From Lachnospiraceae bacterium UBA7054 (lineage in GTDB: Bacteria > Bacillota > Clostridia > Lachnospirales > Lachnospiraceae), in NCBI GenBank assembly GCA_002492725.1, contig DLAF01000062.1, positions 1-59,643 of the forward strand: a DNA stretch of 59,643 nucleotides. The letters run 5' to 3'. This document shows positions 25,025 through 34,631 of the stretch, in pieces. A program made the position numbers and the translations under genes. The stretch's first letter is position 1; the number at the start of each line of letters is the position of its first letter. The notes beneath the pieces are model-generated. The model did no database searches, was not told the origin of the DNA, and worked only from the letters and a program-made list of their open reading frames with translations.

Positions 25025-26317
25025 ATGAGAGAAGAAGAACTGATCGTATATAAGGAATTTGCAGACGGAGATATCCTGCGGGACGTCGTCTGGCTGATGG
25101 AACATTACCGCTCCGGGGACGGCAGGGCGCGGCCGCTCTTTTACAAATGTATGCACGGACTTTCCGAGCAGGCGGCGGATCATGGCTTTTACGGGAATCT
25201 CTGGCACTGTTATCTGACCAATCTTTTGGTGAACAACGAGAACAGCTACAGCCTGGCCTGCGAGATGCGGGGTGAGGTGGAAGGCAGCGTGGGTGAGCTG
25301 GTGCTTCACGACATTGCCATCTTCAAGGAATTTTTTGATTATGATTTTACGGAGATGATGGAGGTCTTAAAGGCCCCTGAGTTTGCCGAGATCCTGAATT
25401 ATAAAGCGCCTTCTTTGGACAGCAAGATTTATAACAGGCGCATTCGCGACCGTATCTGCACGCTGGCGCAGCACTTTGTGCAAAACGAAACGGCAGCCGC
25501 CATGAAGGCAACGCTCACGCAGTTTTACAGAGAGTACGGCGTGGGAAATCTGGGGCTGCACAAGGCGTTTCGCGTAGAACACGGGGAAGACGGCGCAATG
25601 ATTGTGCCGATACGCAATATCATGCATGTTTATCTGGATGACCTTGTGGGTTACGATCTTGCCAAGAAGAAACTTCGGGAGAATACGGAAGCTTTTGTGG
25701 CCGGCAGAAAGGCCAATAACTGTCTATTGTTCGGCGATGCCGGGACCGGAAAATCTTCCTGCGTAAAGGCCATTGCCAACGAATATTACGAAAGAGGGCT
25801 GCGTATTATTGAATTGTACAAGCATCAGTTTCAGGATCTTAACGCCGTGATTGGGCAGATCAAGAACCGTAATTATAAATTTATCATCTACATGGATGAT
25901 TTAAGCTTTGAGGATTTTGAGGTAGAGTATAAGTACCTAAAGGCGCTCATCGAGGGAGGTCTGGAAAAAAAGCCGGGAAACGTGCTGATTTACGCGACCT
26001 CAAACAGACGGCACCTGATTCGGGAAAATTACAGTGACAAAGAGGACAGACGGACGGAGGATATGCATGCGGGGGATACGGTGCAGGAGAAACTGTCTCT
26101 GGCATACCGTTTCGGTGTGAATATCTTTTTCGGTGCGCCGGATAAGAAGCAGTTCCAGGAGATTGTGATCGCGTTGGCGGCCAGAAACGGACTGAAAGTG
26201 CCCAAGGAGGATCTTCTCCTGTTAGCCAATAAGTGGGAGCTTTCGCACGGCGGACTTTCCGGCAGGACGGCGCAGCAGTTTATTGATTTCCTGATGGGTC
26301 AAAATTTAGGGGGTTGA
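25025..26317 (+). CDS. DUF815 family AAA-type ATPase
   Basis: A 430-residue cytoplasmic ATPase. The N-terminal about 200 residues are helical and specific to the family. The ATPase core has Walker A LFGDAGTGKSSCVKA near 240, Walker B FIIYMDDLSFEDF near 290, and a sensor region IYATSNRRHLIREN. The DUF815 family is named only by its ATPase; the cellular role is unknown. The ATG at 25025 with GGAGG at 25010-25014 is preferred to the TTG at 24995. It sits 49 bp after pheA and 1 bp before the Ppx/GppA gene, so coupling with polyphosphate or ppGpp metabolism is possible. Confidence 0.85.
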   Translation: MREEELIVYKEFADGDILRDVVWLMEHYRSGDGRARPLFYKCMHGLSEQAADHGFYGNLWHCYLTNLLVNNENSYSLACEMRGEVEGSVGELVLHDIAIFKEFFDYDFTEMMEVLKAPEFAEILNYKAPSLDSKIYNRRIRDRICTLAQHFVQNETAAAMKATLTQFYREYGVGNLGLHKAFRVEHGEDGAMIVPIRNIMHVYLDDLVGYDLAKKKLRENTEAFVAGRKANNCLLFGDAGTGKSSCVKAIANEYYERGLRIIELYKHQFQDLNAVIGQIKNRNYKFIIYMDDLSFEDFEVEYKYLKALIEGGLEKKPGNVLIYATSNRRHLIRENYSDKEDRRTEDMHAGDTVQEKLSLAYRFGVNIFFGAPDKKQFQEIVIALAARNGLKVPKEDLLLLANKWELSHGGLSGRTAQQFIDFLMGQNLGG

Positions 26318-26318
26318 A

Positions 26319-27845
26319 ATGAAGACTTTCGCAGCAATCGACGTGGGCTCGTATGAGCTGGCGATGAAAATATTTGAGATATCCTCCAAGAATGGTCTGC
26401 GCGAGATCGACCATATCAGACATCGAATCGATCTGGGGACGGACACTTACGCCACGGGCAAGATCAGCTATGACCGTGTGGATGAGCTGACCGGCGTGCT
26501 GCGGGACTATCGGGAGATCATGAAGAGCTATCGGGTAGATGATTATACGGCTTACGGTACCAGCGCCTTTCGGGAGACGGAGAATACCGCAATCGTTCTG
26601 GATCAGATCGCGCAGCGCACGGGCATCCGCATCGAAGTCTTAAGCAACTCCGAGCAGCGTTTCTTGAATTATAAGGCCATCGCTGCCAGAGGAAGTTTTA
26701 ACCGGATCGTTGAGAAAGGGACGGCCATCGTGGATATCGGCGGCGGCAGCATCCAGATCTCGCTCTTTGAAAAAGATATCCTGGTCACCACCCAGAATAT
26801 GCGTCTCGGTGTGCTGCGGCTTCAGGACAGGCTGGACCGTTTGAATATCAGCCCCAGGCAGTATGAGGCGATTCTTGACGAAATGGTAAGCTCACAGATT
26901 TCTGTCTTTCAAAAATTGTACATGAAAGATCGGCAGATCGAAAACATTATTGTGGTGGACGACTATATTTCCGCCATCGTGGGCAAGGACGTTAAGGGTC
27001 TGGAGGAGAGCAGCGTGGAAACGCCTGCCGTGGAGCGGTTTTTGGAGCGAATCCGCACGAAGTCGAACCAGCAGGCGGCCAAGGCCCTGGATATGCCGGA
27101 GGAGAGTGTGCCGCTTCTTTATATTTCAGGTGTGCTGGTCAGCCGCATTGCCGGGATGATGGATGCACATTACATTTGGGCGCCGGGTGTGGCGCTGTGC
27201 GACGGCATGGCATACGAGTATGCCGAAAAGCATAAAATCATCAAAGAGGAGCATGATTTTGAGCAGGATATCGTTGCCTGTGCACAGAATATCAGCAAAC
27301 GTTATATGGGGAGCCGTCGTCGCGGTGAGACACTGGAAAAGATTGCCATGACCATCTTTGAGAGCATGAAAAAGGTGCACGGTCTCGGACGACGGGAAGG
27401 GCTTCTTCTGCGGATTGCTACCCTGTTACACGACTGCGGCAAGTACATCAGTCTGGTGAATCTGGGAGAATGCTCTTACAATATTATCCTCTCTACGGAG
27501 ATCATCGGTCTTTCTCACAAGGAACGGGAGATCGTGGCAAACGTGGTGAAGTACAATCATATGGATTTTGATTATAAAGAGGTGATGGGGGAGAGCGATG
27601 CCATTGACAGGGAAGCTTATCTGACCATTGCCAAGCTGACGGCAATCTTGAAGGTTGCAAACGGCCTTGACCGCAGCCATAAACAGAAATTCAAGGATGT
27701 CAAGGCCGTCCTCAAGGACAGGGAGCTTGTCATCACCGTGGAAGATACAGTGGATATTACGCTGGAAAAGGGGTTGTTTACAAAGCGTTCGGACTTTTTC
27801 GAGGAGGTCTACAGTATCCGGCCCGTGATCAGGCAGCGCGCATGA
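26319..27845 (+). CDS. Ppx/GppA family exopolyphosphatase with C-terminal HD domain
   Basis: Hydrolyses polyphosphate or pppGpp. The N-terminal actin-like ATPase folds carry the phosphate loops AAIDVGSYELAMKIFEI and GTAIVDIGGGSIQISLF. Residues from about 320 form an HD-type domain with LLHDCGKYISLVN and HKEREIVANVV. The 508-residue length fits the long Ppx/GppA form. The first motif has Tyr-Glu where Asn-Ser is more usual, as in several clostridial members. Polyphosphate kinase follows 92 bp downstream, so the pair can make and break polyphosphate. Confidence 0.9.
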   Translation: MKTFAAIDVGSYELAMKIFEISSKNGLREIDHIRHRIDLGTDTYATGKISYDRVDELTGVLRDYREIMKSYRVDDYTAYGTSAFRETENTAIVLDQIAQRTGIRIEVLSNSEQRFLNYKAIAARGSFNRIVEKGTAIVDIGGGSIQISLFEKDILVTTQNMRLGVLRLQDRLDRLNISPRQYEAILDEMVSSQISVFQKLYMKDRQIENIIVVDDYISAIVGKDVKGLEESSVETPAVERFLERIRTKSNQQAAKALDMPEESVPLLYISGVLVSRIAGMMDAHYIWAPGVALCDGMAYEYAEKHKIIKEEHDFEQDIVACAQNISKRYMGSRRRGETLEKIAMTIFESMKKVHGLGRREGLLLRIATLLHDCGKYISLVNLGECSYNIILSTEIIGLSHKEREIVANVVKYNHMDFDYKEVMGESDAIDREAYLTIAKLTAILKVANGLDRSHKQKFKDVKAVLKDRELVITVEDTVDITLEKGLFTKRSDFFEEVYSIRPVIRQRA

Positions 27846-27937
27846 TGCGGACGGCATGCTAAGAAGGATCGATGTCAGGGAAAATACAAAAATAACATAT
27901 GTGATCAATATAGAAGGGTAAGGAGGCCATAAGGGGT

Positions 27938-30064
27938 ATGGCACAGAAGGTTGACTTTTCTGAGGATAAGTATTATACGAACAGGGAGCTGAGCTGGCTT
28001 CTGTTTAATGAGAGGGTGCTTTCGGAGGCGCGGGATAAGCAGCTTCCGCTTTTTGAGCGGTTGAAATTTCTAAGCATCACGGCTTCCAATCTGGATGAAT
28101 TTTTCATGGTACGGGTGGCATCGTTAAAGGATATGGTGAACGCCGGTTACAAAAAGCGCGATATTGCAGGGATGACGGCTGCGGAGCAGCTTACGCTGGT
28201 GAACGAAAAAACGCATGAGCTGGTAAACAGGCAATACAGTACCTACAATCGCTCCATACTGCCGCAGCTTTCGGTAAACGGCCTGCATCTGATCTCCCAT
28301 CATGAGGATTTGACAAAGGAGGAAGGCGCCTTTGTGGACAGCTTTTTTGTGGACAATGTCTATCCGGTGCTGACGCCCATGGCGGTGGATTCCTCCCGGC
28401 CCTTTCCGCTGATCCGCAATAAGTCCTTGAATCTGGGGGCGTTAGTGACAAAGAAAAATGGGGATGGAGAGCTTGAATTTGCTACTGTGCAGGTGCCGAG
28501 TGTCCTTTCCCGGCTGGTGGAACTTCCGGCGCAGGGGGAACGTCGCTTCATCCTGCTGGAGGAGGTAATCGAACGCAATATCCACAAGCTTTTCTTAAAT
28601 TATGATATCGTGTGCAGTTATCCCTTCCGCATCATGCGCAATGCCGACCTCACAATTGAGGAGGAGGAAGCGGAGGATCTTTTGCAGGAGATCGAGAAGC
28701 AGCTGAAGAAGAGACAGTGGGGGCAGGTGATCCGCCTGGAAGTGGAGGAAGGAATCGACAGCAGGCTCCTTAAGCTGATCCGGGAGGAGATCGCCATCCC
28801 TAAGGAGGACATTTATGCGATCGGCGGGCCTTTAGATCTGACCTTTTTGATGAAACTATATGGAATGGACGGATTCGATCACCTGAAGGAGCATGCTTAT
28901 CTGCCGCCCCAGCCGGTGCCGGAACTTCCGGAGGAAGCAAATGTATTTGAAAAGATCAGGGAGGGGGACATCCTGATGCACCACCCCTATCAGAGTTTTG
29001 AGCCGGTGGTGCGCTTTATCAGACAGGCGGCAAAAGATCCTGACGTTTTGGCAATCAAGCAGACCCTCTACCGTGTCAGCGGCAATTCCCCCATCATCGC
29101 TGCGCTGGAACAGGCGGCGGAGAATGGCAAACAGGTTTCCGTACTGGTGGAGTTAAAGGCGAGGTTCGATGAGGAGAACAATATCGTCTGGGCAAAGAAG
29201 CTGGAGAAAGCAGGCTGCCATGTGATTTACGGCCTGGTAGGTCTTAAGACACACAGTAAAATAACACTTGTTGTTCGAAGAGAGGAGAACGGCATTCGAC
29301 GCTATGTCCATCTGGGCACGGGAAATTATAACGATTCCACGGCCAAGCTTTACACGGATGTGGGTTACTTTACCTGTTCGGAGATGATCGGGGAGGACGC
29401 TACGGCGGTTTTCAACATGCTGTCAGGGTACTCGGAACCCAGAAGCTGGAACAGGCTGTCCCTTGCGCCCTATTGGCTGAAAGACCGTTTTATCCGCCTG
29501 ATCGGGCGGGAGCGCGAATATGCGGAGGCGGGAAGGCCTGCCAGGATCATAGCCAAAATGAATGCCCTTTGCGATAAGGACGTGATTATGGCGCTTTACG
29601 AAGCTGCTGCGGCGGGTGTGAAGATCGACCTTATCATCCGTGGAATCTGCTGCCTGCGCGTCGGGGTGGCCGGTATTGGGGATCGTATTACCGTACGCTC
29701 CATCGTGGGCAATTTTTTGGAACACGCAAGGATCTTTTATTTTGAAAATGACGGCACGCCGGAGTATTACTGCGCGAGCGCGGACTGGATGCCGAGAAAT
29801 TTAGAGCGTCGGGTGGAAATCCTTTTCCCAATCGAAAAGCCTGCTTTGCAGGAAAAGCTGTGGCATATTTTGGAGAGCCAGCTGAAAGATACGGTGAAGG
29901 CACATATTTTGCAGGAAGACGGCAGTTACGGCAAGGTTGACAGGCGGGGGAAGGAACTGTATAACGCGCAGCTTTCATTCTGCGGTGAGGCGAAAGAGGC
30001 GGCGAAGGTGAAGGAGGGGACGGTGCATAAGAGGGTGTTCATCCCAAAAATGCACCAAGATTAG
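27938..30064 (+). CDS. ppk1: polyphosphate kinase 1
   Basis: Reversibly polymerises the ATP gamma-phosphate into polyphosphate. The 708-residue protein has the N domain (YYTNRELSWLLFNERVL), the head domain, and two phospholipase-D-like catalytic domains. The autophosphorylated His is in YVHLGTGNYND, the second catalytic His in FLEHARIFYF, and the metal-binding segment KARFDEENNI is present. AAGGAGG at 27920-27926 precedes the ATG. The neighbours Ppx/GppA and Maf are on the same strand. Confidence 0.97.
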   Translation: MAQKVDFSEDKYYTNRELSWLLFNERVLSEARDKQLPLFERLKFLSITASNLDEFFMVRVASLKDMVNAGYKKRDIAGMTAAEQLTLVNEKTHELVNRQYSTYNRSILPQLSVNGLHLISHHEDLTKEEGAFVDSFFVDNVYPVLTPMAVDSSRPFPLIRNKSLNLGALVTKKNGDGELEFATVQVPSVLSRLVELPAQGERRFILLEEVIERNIHKLFLNYDIVCSYPFRIMRNADLTIEEEEAEDLLQEIEKQLKKRQWGQVIRLEVEEGIDSRLLKLIREEIAIPKEDIYAIGGPLDLTFLMKLYGMDGFDHLKEHAYLPPQPVPELPEEANVFEKIREGDILMHHPYQSFEPVVRFIRQAAKDPDVLAIKQTLYRVSGNSPIIAALEQAAENGKQVSVLVELKARFDEENNIVWAKKLEKAGCHVIYGLVGLKTHSKITLVVRREENGIRRYVHLGTGNYNDSTAKLYTDVGYFTCSEMIGEDATAVFNMLSGYSEPRSWNRLSLAPYWLKDRFIRLIGREREYAEAGRPARIIAKMNALCDKDVIMALYEAAAAGVKIDLIIRGICCLRVGVAGIGDRITVRSIVGNFLEHARIFYFENDGTPEYYCASADWMPRNLERRVEILFPIEKPALQEKLWHILESQLKDTVKAHILQEDGSYGKVDRRGKELYNAQLSFCGEAKEAAKVKEGTVHKRVFIPKMHQD

Positions 30065-30077
30065 AGAGGATTATAGC

Positions 30078-30686
30078 ATGAAAATATACTTGGCTTCGGC
30101 TTCCCCGAGGCGGAAGGAACTGCTGCGTCAGGTGGGGATATCGTTTAAGGTGATCCCCAGTGACGTGGAGGAGAAGATTACAAAGGAAAAACCGGATGAA
30201 GTGGTGGAGGAGCTGTCTTACCAAAAGGCGGTAGATGTCTGCGGGAAGCTTGTTAAAGAGGGAAAAGAGGACTTTGTGGTGATTGGTGCGGATACCGTGG
30301 TCTCCGCCTGGGGAAAGATCCTGGGGAAACCTGCGGACAAGGCGGATGCGGCGCGGATGCTTAAGGAGTTACAGGGCGGCAGCCATCAGGTCTACACGGG
30401 CGTGACCATCGCCTGGAAATATGAGAATATGTCCCCTATGTACGCCACCTTTTCAGAGTGTACGGACGTGACCATGTACGACATGACGGATGAGGAAATC
30501 AAGGCTTATGTGGACAGCGGGGAACCGATGGATAAGGCGGGTGCTTATGCGATCCAGGGACTTTGCGCCGCGCATATTCAGGGGATTTGCGGAGATTATA
30601 ACAATGTGGTGGGCCTCCCGGTGGGGCGGCTTTGTCAGGAACTCAAGAAGAGGGGACTTTTGTCTGCGGTAAATAAAGTTATGTAA
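30078..30686 (+). CDS. maf: Maf family nucleotide pyrophosphatase
   Basis: Hydrolyses non-canonical or modified nucleoside triphosphates such as dTTP/UTP analogues. The 202-residue protein starts with the Maf signature LASASPRRKELLRQVG. It contains the catalytic base region VIGADTVVS, GGSHQVYTGV and DKAGAYAIQG. It is 13 bp after ppk1. It could also be called septum formation inhibitor Maf/YhdE. Confidence 0.95.
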   Translation: MKIYLASASPRRKELLRQVGISFKVIPSDVEEKITKEKPDEVVEELSYQKAVDVCGKLVKEGKEDFVVIGADTVVSAWGKILGKPADKADAARMLKELQGGSHQVYTGVTIAWKYENMSPMYATFSECTDVTMYDMTDEEIKAYVDSGEPMDKAGAYAIQGLCAAHIQGICGDYNNVVGLPVGRLCQELKKRGLLSAVNKVM

Positions 30687-30715
30687 ACTTAAAAATAGAA
30701 AGGAGAGAAGGGTAA

Positions 30716-30973
30716 GTGTTTGATGAGGCAGTAGTGCAGTGTTTTTTGGAGAACCAGTTACAGCTCTATCCCGAGAAGGTGGCGGAGACTTACGAGGAGG
30801 CGGAAAACTTTCTGGAAGAATGCATGGCTGTGGTGGTAAATTCCACCAAAGAAGTGTGGGAGTTTTTTGAGGAAGAGGGCGTCGATCTGGAGGGCGCCGA
30901 CGAGGAAGAAATCCTGGAGGCGGAAGAGGTGTTTGACGTGGGAGACGGGAGATACCTCATTATCGAGGCATAG
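30716..30973 (+). CDS. small acidic protein of unknown function
   Basis: An 85-residue, strongly acidic protein (many Glu in EVWEFFEEEGVDLEG and ADEEEILEAEEVFDV) ending in DGRYLIIEA. It has a GTG start with AAGGAG at 30700-30705, 29 bp after maf, so it is probably the last gene of the pheA-maf run. The charge and the regular helix-like pattern suggest a real soluble protein. I do not recognise a family. It is convergent with the HAD gene, with a 38-bp gap. Confidence 0.75.
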   Translation: MFDEAVVQCFLENQLQLYPEKVAETYEEAENFLEECMAVVVNSTKEVWEFFEEEGVDLEGADEEEILEAEEVFDVGDGRYLIIEA

Positions 30974-31011
30974 CAATCCGAATACGCGGACAAGGAAGAA
31001 TTTGTATGCCG

Positions 31012-31839
31012 TTACAACAGTAATTTACGCATCATATCAGCAAGCCCATCCTGATCGTTGGTTAGATCCGTGACAACATCGGCGTGGGCTTTTACCGTGT
31101 CGGCGGCATTTTTCATGGCAATCCCGCAGCCTGCGGCAGTCAGCATGGAGATATCGTTCTCCGCATCCCCGGCGGCATAGGTGTCAGAGATGGGCACACC
31201 CAGGTAGTCACTGAGAAAGAGCAGAGAACTGCCCTTGCCCGCATCCCAGGGATAGACTTCCAGATATTTGTTGTTGGAATAGATGGTGCGGACTTTGTTT
31301 TTGGCCCAGGCTGCAATATTGCTGCGAAATGATTCCAATTTATCCGGGTTATGTAAACTAATAGCCAGCATTTTGCAGGGGGTATCGTCATCGTCCAAAG
31401 CGTCCGCCAGTTGTTCCGAGAGAATCAGGGGAAGATGGATTTTCCGGCGGTAGAAAACGATCTCCTCGTCGTCCGTGGGAGTGATGATGGCGTCTTCTTC
31501 TCCGTCTTTTTCCCGGTAGGTATGGATGTGGAGGGAGAGATCCTTTGCCTGATTTTGCAGATAGGAGACCCAGGGAAGCGGGAGTCCTTTTTTCAGGATG
31601 GTGCACTGTTTGTCACAGTCGTAGATCCTTGTGCCGTTGGAGCCGCTCAGGAAGATACCCGGTTGGTGTAAGCCTGCGGATTCTTTTACTTCCATGACGC
31701 TTGAAAGCGGACGGCCGGAGGAGAGCACCAGGCGGTTGCCCGCGGCCAAAAACGCATCCAGAAAGGCTTTTGTGCCTGGCGAGACCTGACTTTTGTTGTT
31801 TAGGAGTGTGTCATCCAGATCGGTGAACAGAAGTTTCAT
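31012..31839 (-). CDS. Cof-type HAD-IIB family phosphatase
   Basis: A 275-residue haloacid-dehalogenase hydrolase. Motif I is FTDLDDTLL (nucleophile Asp and acid Asp two residues apart), motif II is SSGRPLSS, the C2B cap is in the middle, and motif IV is AAGDAENDISML with the usual Cof-type Gly-Asp-x-x-Asn-Asp. Substrates of this family are sugar phosphates or flavin phosphates; none can be assigned here. It is 60 bp after the PHP gene on the same strand, so a three-gene transcript ABC-F, PHP, HAD is likely. Confidence 0.92.
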   Translation of the reverse strand: MKLLFTDLDDTLLNNKSQVSPGTKAFLDAFLAAGNRLVLSSGRPLSSVMEVKESAGLHQPGIFLSGSNGTRIYDCDKQCTILKKGLPLPWVSYLQNQAKDLSLHIHTYREKDGEEDAIITPTDDEEIVFYRRKIHLPLILSEQLADALDDDDTPCKMLAISLHNPDKLESFRSNIAAWAKNKVRTIYSNNKYLEVYPWDAGKGSSLLFLSDYLGVPISDTYAAGDAENDISMLTAAGCGIAMKNAADTVKAHADVVTDLTNDQDGLADMMRKLLL

Positions 31840-31899
31840 AGCAGCTTTCCCTCAATCGCAGTTCTTTACGGCTTGGAGTAAAATATTACATTACGACTG

Positions 31900-32769
31900 T
31901 TATTTGAGATTCGCAAGACGGATTTTCATCTTGGCAAGCAGGTCTTCCGGGACAAAAAGTTTTCCGTAGCCGCAGCCCAAATCGAGTCCGGGTTTGTTGG
32001 TGCCGTGAAAATCCGAGCCGCCGCTGAAAAGCAGATTATACTTTGCCGCCAGCCGCTGCATATCGCGGATATCCTGATTGTTGTAGGTACTGTAGAAGGC
32101 TTCAATCCCCATCAGTCCCTCCGCCTTTAGCGAGGCAGTAAGCTTGTCCAATCTGTCGTTTCCCATGTGGTAGAGGGGCGGATGGGCCAGAATGGGGATA
32201 CCGCCCGCATGAAGGATCAGTTTCACTGCCTGTACGGGCGTCACTTTTTCCCTGGGGACGAAGTATTTCGTGTGGTCGCCCAGATACTGTGAAAAGGCAT
32301 CCTGGCGGCTTTTGACATAGCCTTTTTCAAACAGATAGGAAGCGTAGTGGGCCCTGGTGATGACCGAATCGGGATAGCGTGCCCGCAGTTTTTCGTAGGT
32401 GATATCAATACCGGCACCTCGGAGATTTTCGCACATTTTTCTGTTGCGGTTTGTGCGGGAGTCTACGAAGTCCGCCAGAGCCTGTTTAAACATGGGGCTG
32501 TCGTAGGCGATGAAAAGCCCCACAACGTGTACATCCTGATTTTCATACTTTGTTGAAAATTCGATGCCCGGCACCACCTCGACGGAAGGCAGGCACTTTT
32601 CCTTTAAGTCGGCAGCATGTGAGAGTGCCTCATTCAGCCCTTCTGTCGTATCGTGATCCGTGATGGCTACGGCCGCAAGCCCTTTTTCAATGGCATAGTC
32701 CACCAATTCCGTAGGTGTGTAGCTGCCGTCTGATTTGCAGGTGTGCGTGTGCAGATCGATCGCTTTCAT
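31900..32769 (-). CDS. PHP domain metal-dependent phosphoesterase
   Basis: A 289-residue PHP protein of the YciV/TrpH-like group, whose members hydrolyse 3',5'-nucleoside bisphosphates or trim RNA 5' ends. Metal ligands are visible in DLHTHTCKSDGSYTP, ITDHDTTEG, VVPGIEFST, LAHPPLYH and GGSDFHGTN. It starts 2 bp after the stop of the ABC-F gene, strongly suggesting one transcript. The substrate is inferred from the family only. Confidence 0.92.
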   Translation of the reverse strand: MKAIDLHTHTCKSDGSYTPTELVDYAIEKGLAAVAITDHDTTEGLNEALSHAADLKEKCLPSVEVVPGIEFSTKYENQDVHVVGLFIAYDSPMFKQALADFVDSRTNRNRKMCENLRGAGIDITYEKLRARYPDSVITRAHYASYLFEKGYVKSRQDAFSQYLGDHTKYFVPREKVTPVQAVKLILHAGGIPILAHPPLYHMGNDRLDKLTASLKAEGLMGIEAFYSTYNNQDIRDMQRLAAKYNLLFSGGSDFHGTNKPGLDLGCGYGKLFVPEDLLAKMKIRLANLK

Positions 32770-32771
32770 GC

Positions 32772-34412
32772 TTAATCGTCTTCTTCCTGGCTTGCCGTAC
32801 TGGTATAGACGGTGCGCTTTCTTGCCATCTCGTCACTTTCCAGATATTCGTCGTAGGTGGTGATCTTGTCAATTAAAGTGCCGTCCGGCAGAATCTCCAT
32901 AATGCGGTTGGCCGTGGTCTGTACCACCTGATGGTCGTGACAGGAGAAGATTTCCACGCCCTTGAATTTTTTCATGCCTTCGTTTAAGGCAGTGATCGCT
33001 TCCATGTCAAGATGGTTTGTGGGTTCGTCAAAGAGCAGGCAGTTTGCGCCGCTGATCATCATTTTTGAGAGCAGGCACCGCACCTTTTCACCGCCGGAGA
33101 GTACCTTCACCTTTTTCACGCCATCCTCCCCGGCAAAGAGCATACGTCCGAGGAAACCTCTCACATAGGTCACATCTTTAACGGGAGAGTAGCCCATCAG
33201 CCAGTCGGTGATGGTGTAGTCATTGTCAAACTCCGCCGTGTTATCTTTTGGGAAGTAGGCCTGGGAGGTGGTGACGCCCCATTTGTAGGTACCCTCGTCA
33301 GGCTCGACCTCTCCCATCAAAATCTGCAAAAGGGTAGTCTTTGCCAGTTCGTTGCCGCCCACCAGGGCAATTTTATCATCATGTCCCACGATAAAGGAGA
33401 TGTTGTCCAAGACTTTTTCGCCGTTTACGGTTTTGCTGATGCCCTCTACGGTGAGTACCTCGTTGCCGATCTCGCGCTCGGGGCGGAAGTCGATATAGGG
33501 GTACTTGCGGCTGGAAGGACGGATATCGTCCAGCTCGATTTTTTCCAGCGCGCGCTTTCTCGAGGTCGCCTGTTTGGATTTACTGGCGTTGGCCGAGAAG
33601 CGGGAGATAAATTCCTGCAGCTCCTTGATCTGTTCCTCTTTCTTTTTATTGGCTTCTTTGCGCTGCTTGATGATTAACTGGCTGGATTCATACCAGAAAT
33701 CGTAGTTGCCTGCATAAAGCTGAATCTTGCCGTAGTCGATATCCGCCGTGTGCGTACAGACTTTATTCAGGAAGTAACGGTCGTGGGAGACCACGATCAC
33801 CGTGTTTTCAAAATTGATCAAAAACTCTTCCAGCCAGGCGATGGCGTCTAAGTCCAGATGGTTGGTAGGCTCGTCCAGAAGCAGGATGTCGGGGTTGCCA
33901 AAGAGCGCCTTGGCAAGAAGCACCTTGACTTTTTCGTTACCGTTTAAATCCGCCATTTGGCGATAGTGCAGATCGGTATCAACGCCAAGACCGTTTAAGA
34001 GCATGGCGGCGTTTGACTCAGCGTCCCAGCCGTCCATTTCCGCAAACTCCGCTTCCAGTTCGCTTGCGCGGATGCCGTCTTCGTCAGAGAAATCCTCTTT
34101 GGCGTAGATGGCGTCCTTTTCTTTCATGATCTGATAGAGACGCTCATTTCCCATAATAACAGTGTCCATGACGGGATAGGCGTCATACTTAAAGTGATCC
34201 TGCTCCAGAACGGAAAGACGCTGGCCGGGGGTAATGGAAACATCGCCGTTTGTGGTTTCCAGAACGCCCGAGAGGATCTTTAAGAAGGTGGACTTGCCTG
34301 CGCCGTTTGCGCCGATCAGTCCGTAGCAGTTTCCCTCGGTGAATTTGATGTTCACGTCCTCAAAGAGGGCTTTTTTTCCTACGCGTAAGGTTACGTTATT
34401 TGCCTGAATCAT
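32772..34412 (-). CDS. ABC-F family ATPase (YbiT/YkpA type)
   Basis: A cytoplasmic twin-ATPase protein that acts on ribosomes rather than in transport. The 546-residue protein has ABC1 with Walker A IGANGAGKSTFLK and the LLLDEPTNHLDLDAIAW Walker B, and the linker with FSANASKSKQATSRKRA typical of YbiT. ABC2 has signature LSGGEKVRCLL and LLFDEPTNHLDMEAI. Two departures are notable: the ABC1 signature reads LNGNEKVKVLL, and the ABC2 Walker A reads GGNELAKTTLL, with Ala for the last Gly. The start at 34412 uses GGAG just upstream; the ATG at 34424 overlaps that site. Confidence 0.92.
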   Translation of the reverse strand: MIQANNVTLRVGKKALFEDVNIKFTEGNCYGLIGANGAGKSTFLKILSGVLETTNGDVSITPGQRLSVLEQDHFKYDAYPVMDTVIMGNERLYQIMKEKDAIYAKEDFSDEDGIRASELEAEFAEMDGWDAESNAAMLLNGLGVDTDLHYRQMADLNGNEKVKVLLAKALFGNPDILLLDEPTNHLDLDAIAWLEEFLINFENTVIVVSHDRYFLNKVCTHTADIDYGKIQLYAGNYDFWYESSQLIIKQRKEANKKKEEQIKELQEFISRFSANASKSKQATSRKRALEKIELDDIRPSSRKYPYIDFRPEREIGNEVLTVEGISKTVNGEKVLDNISFIVGHDDKIALVGGNELAKTTLLQILMGEVEPDEGTYKWGVTTSQAYFPKDNTAEFDNDYTITDWLMGYSPVKDVTYVRGFLGRMLFAGEDGVKKVKVLSGGEKVRCLLSKMMISGANCLLFDEPTNHLDMEAITALNEGMKKFKGVEIFSCHDHQVVQTTANRIMEILPDGTLIDKITTYDEYLESDEMARKRTVYTSTASQEEDD

Positions 34413-34459
34413 ACTAATCTCCATATTTTCTTGATTTCAGTGTAAGAGTCACGTTAATT

Positions 34460-34487
34460 ATTATACACAAAGTGCAGATTTTTGCAA
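34460..34487 (-). promoter_or_regulatory. promoter of the ABC-F gene cluster
   Basis: On the minus strand, TTGCAA (34487-34482), 16 bp, TATAAT (34465-34460). The start near 34453 gives a leader of about 40 nt. No clear promoter is seen for the plus-strand gene at 34632; the remaining 34488-34631 shows nothing else I can support. Confidence 0.75.
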
Positions 34488-34631
34488 TGAAAATCGGGGA
34501 TACCCATATGTTTGTTGGGTTCTATGAAACTTTTTATCCTTCTGATTCGTATTATTTTATAGAAGAAACACAAGAAAGCAATGGGATATATCTGTTTTTG
34601 GCTGACACGGGAGAAAAAGAGGGGCGGGTTT

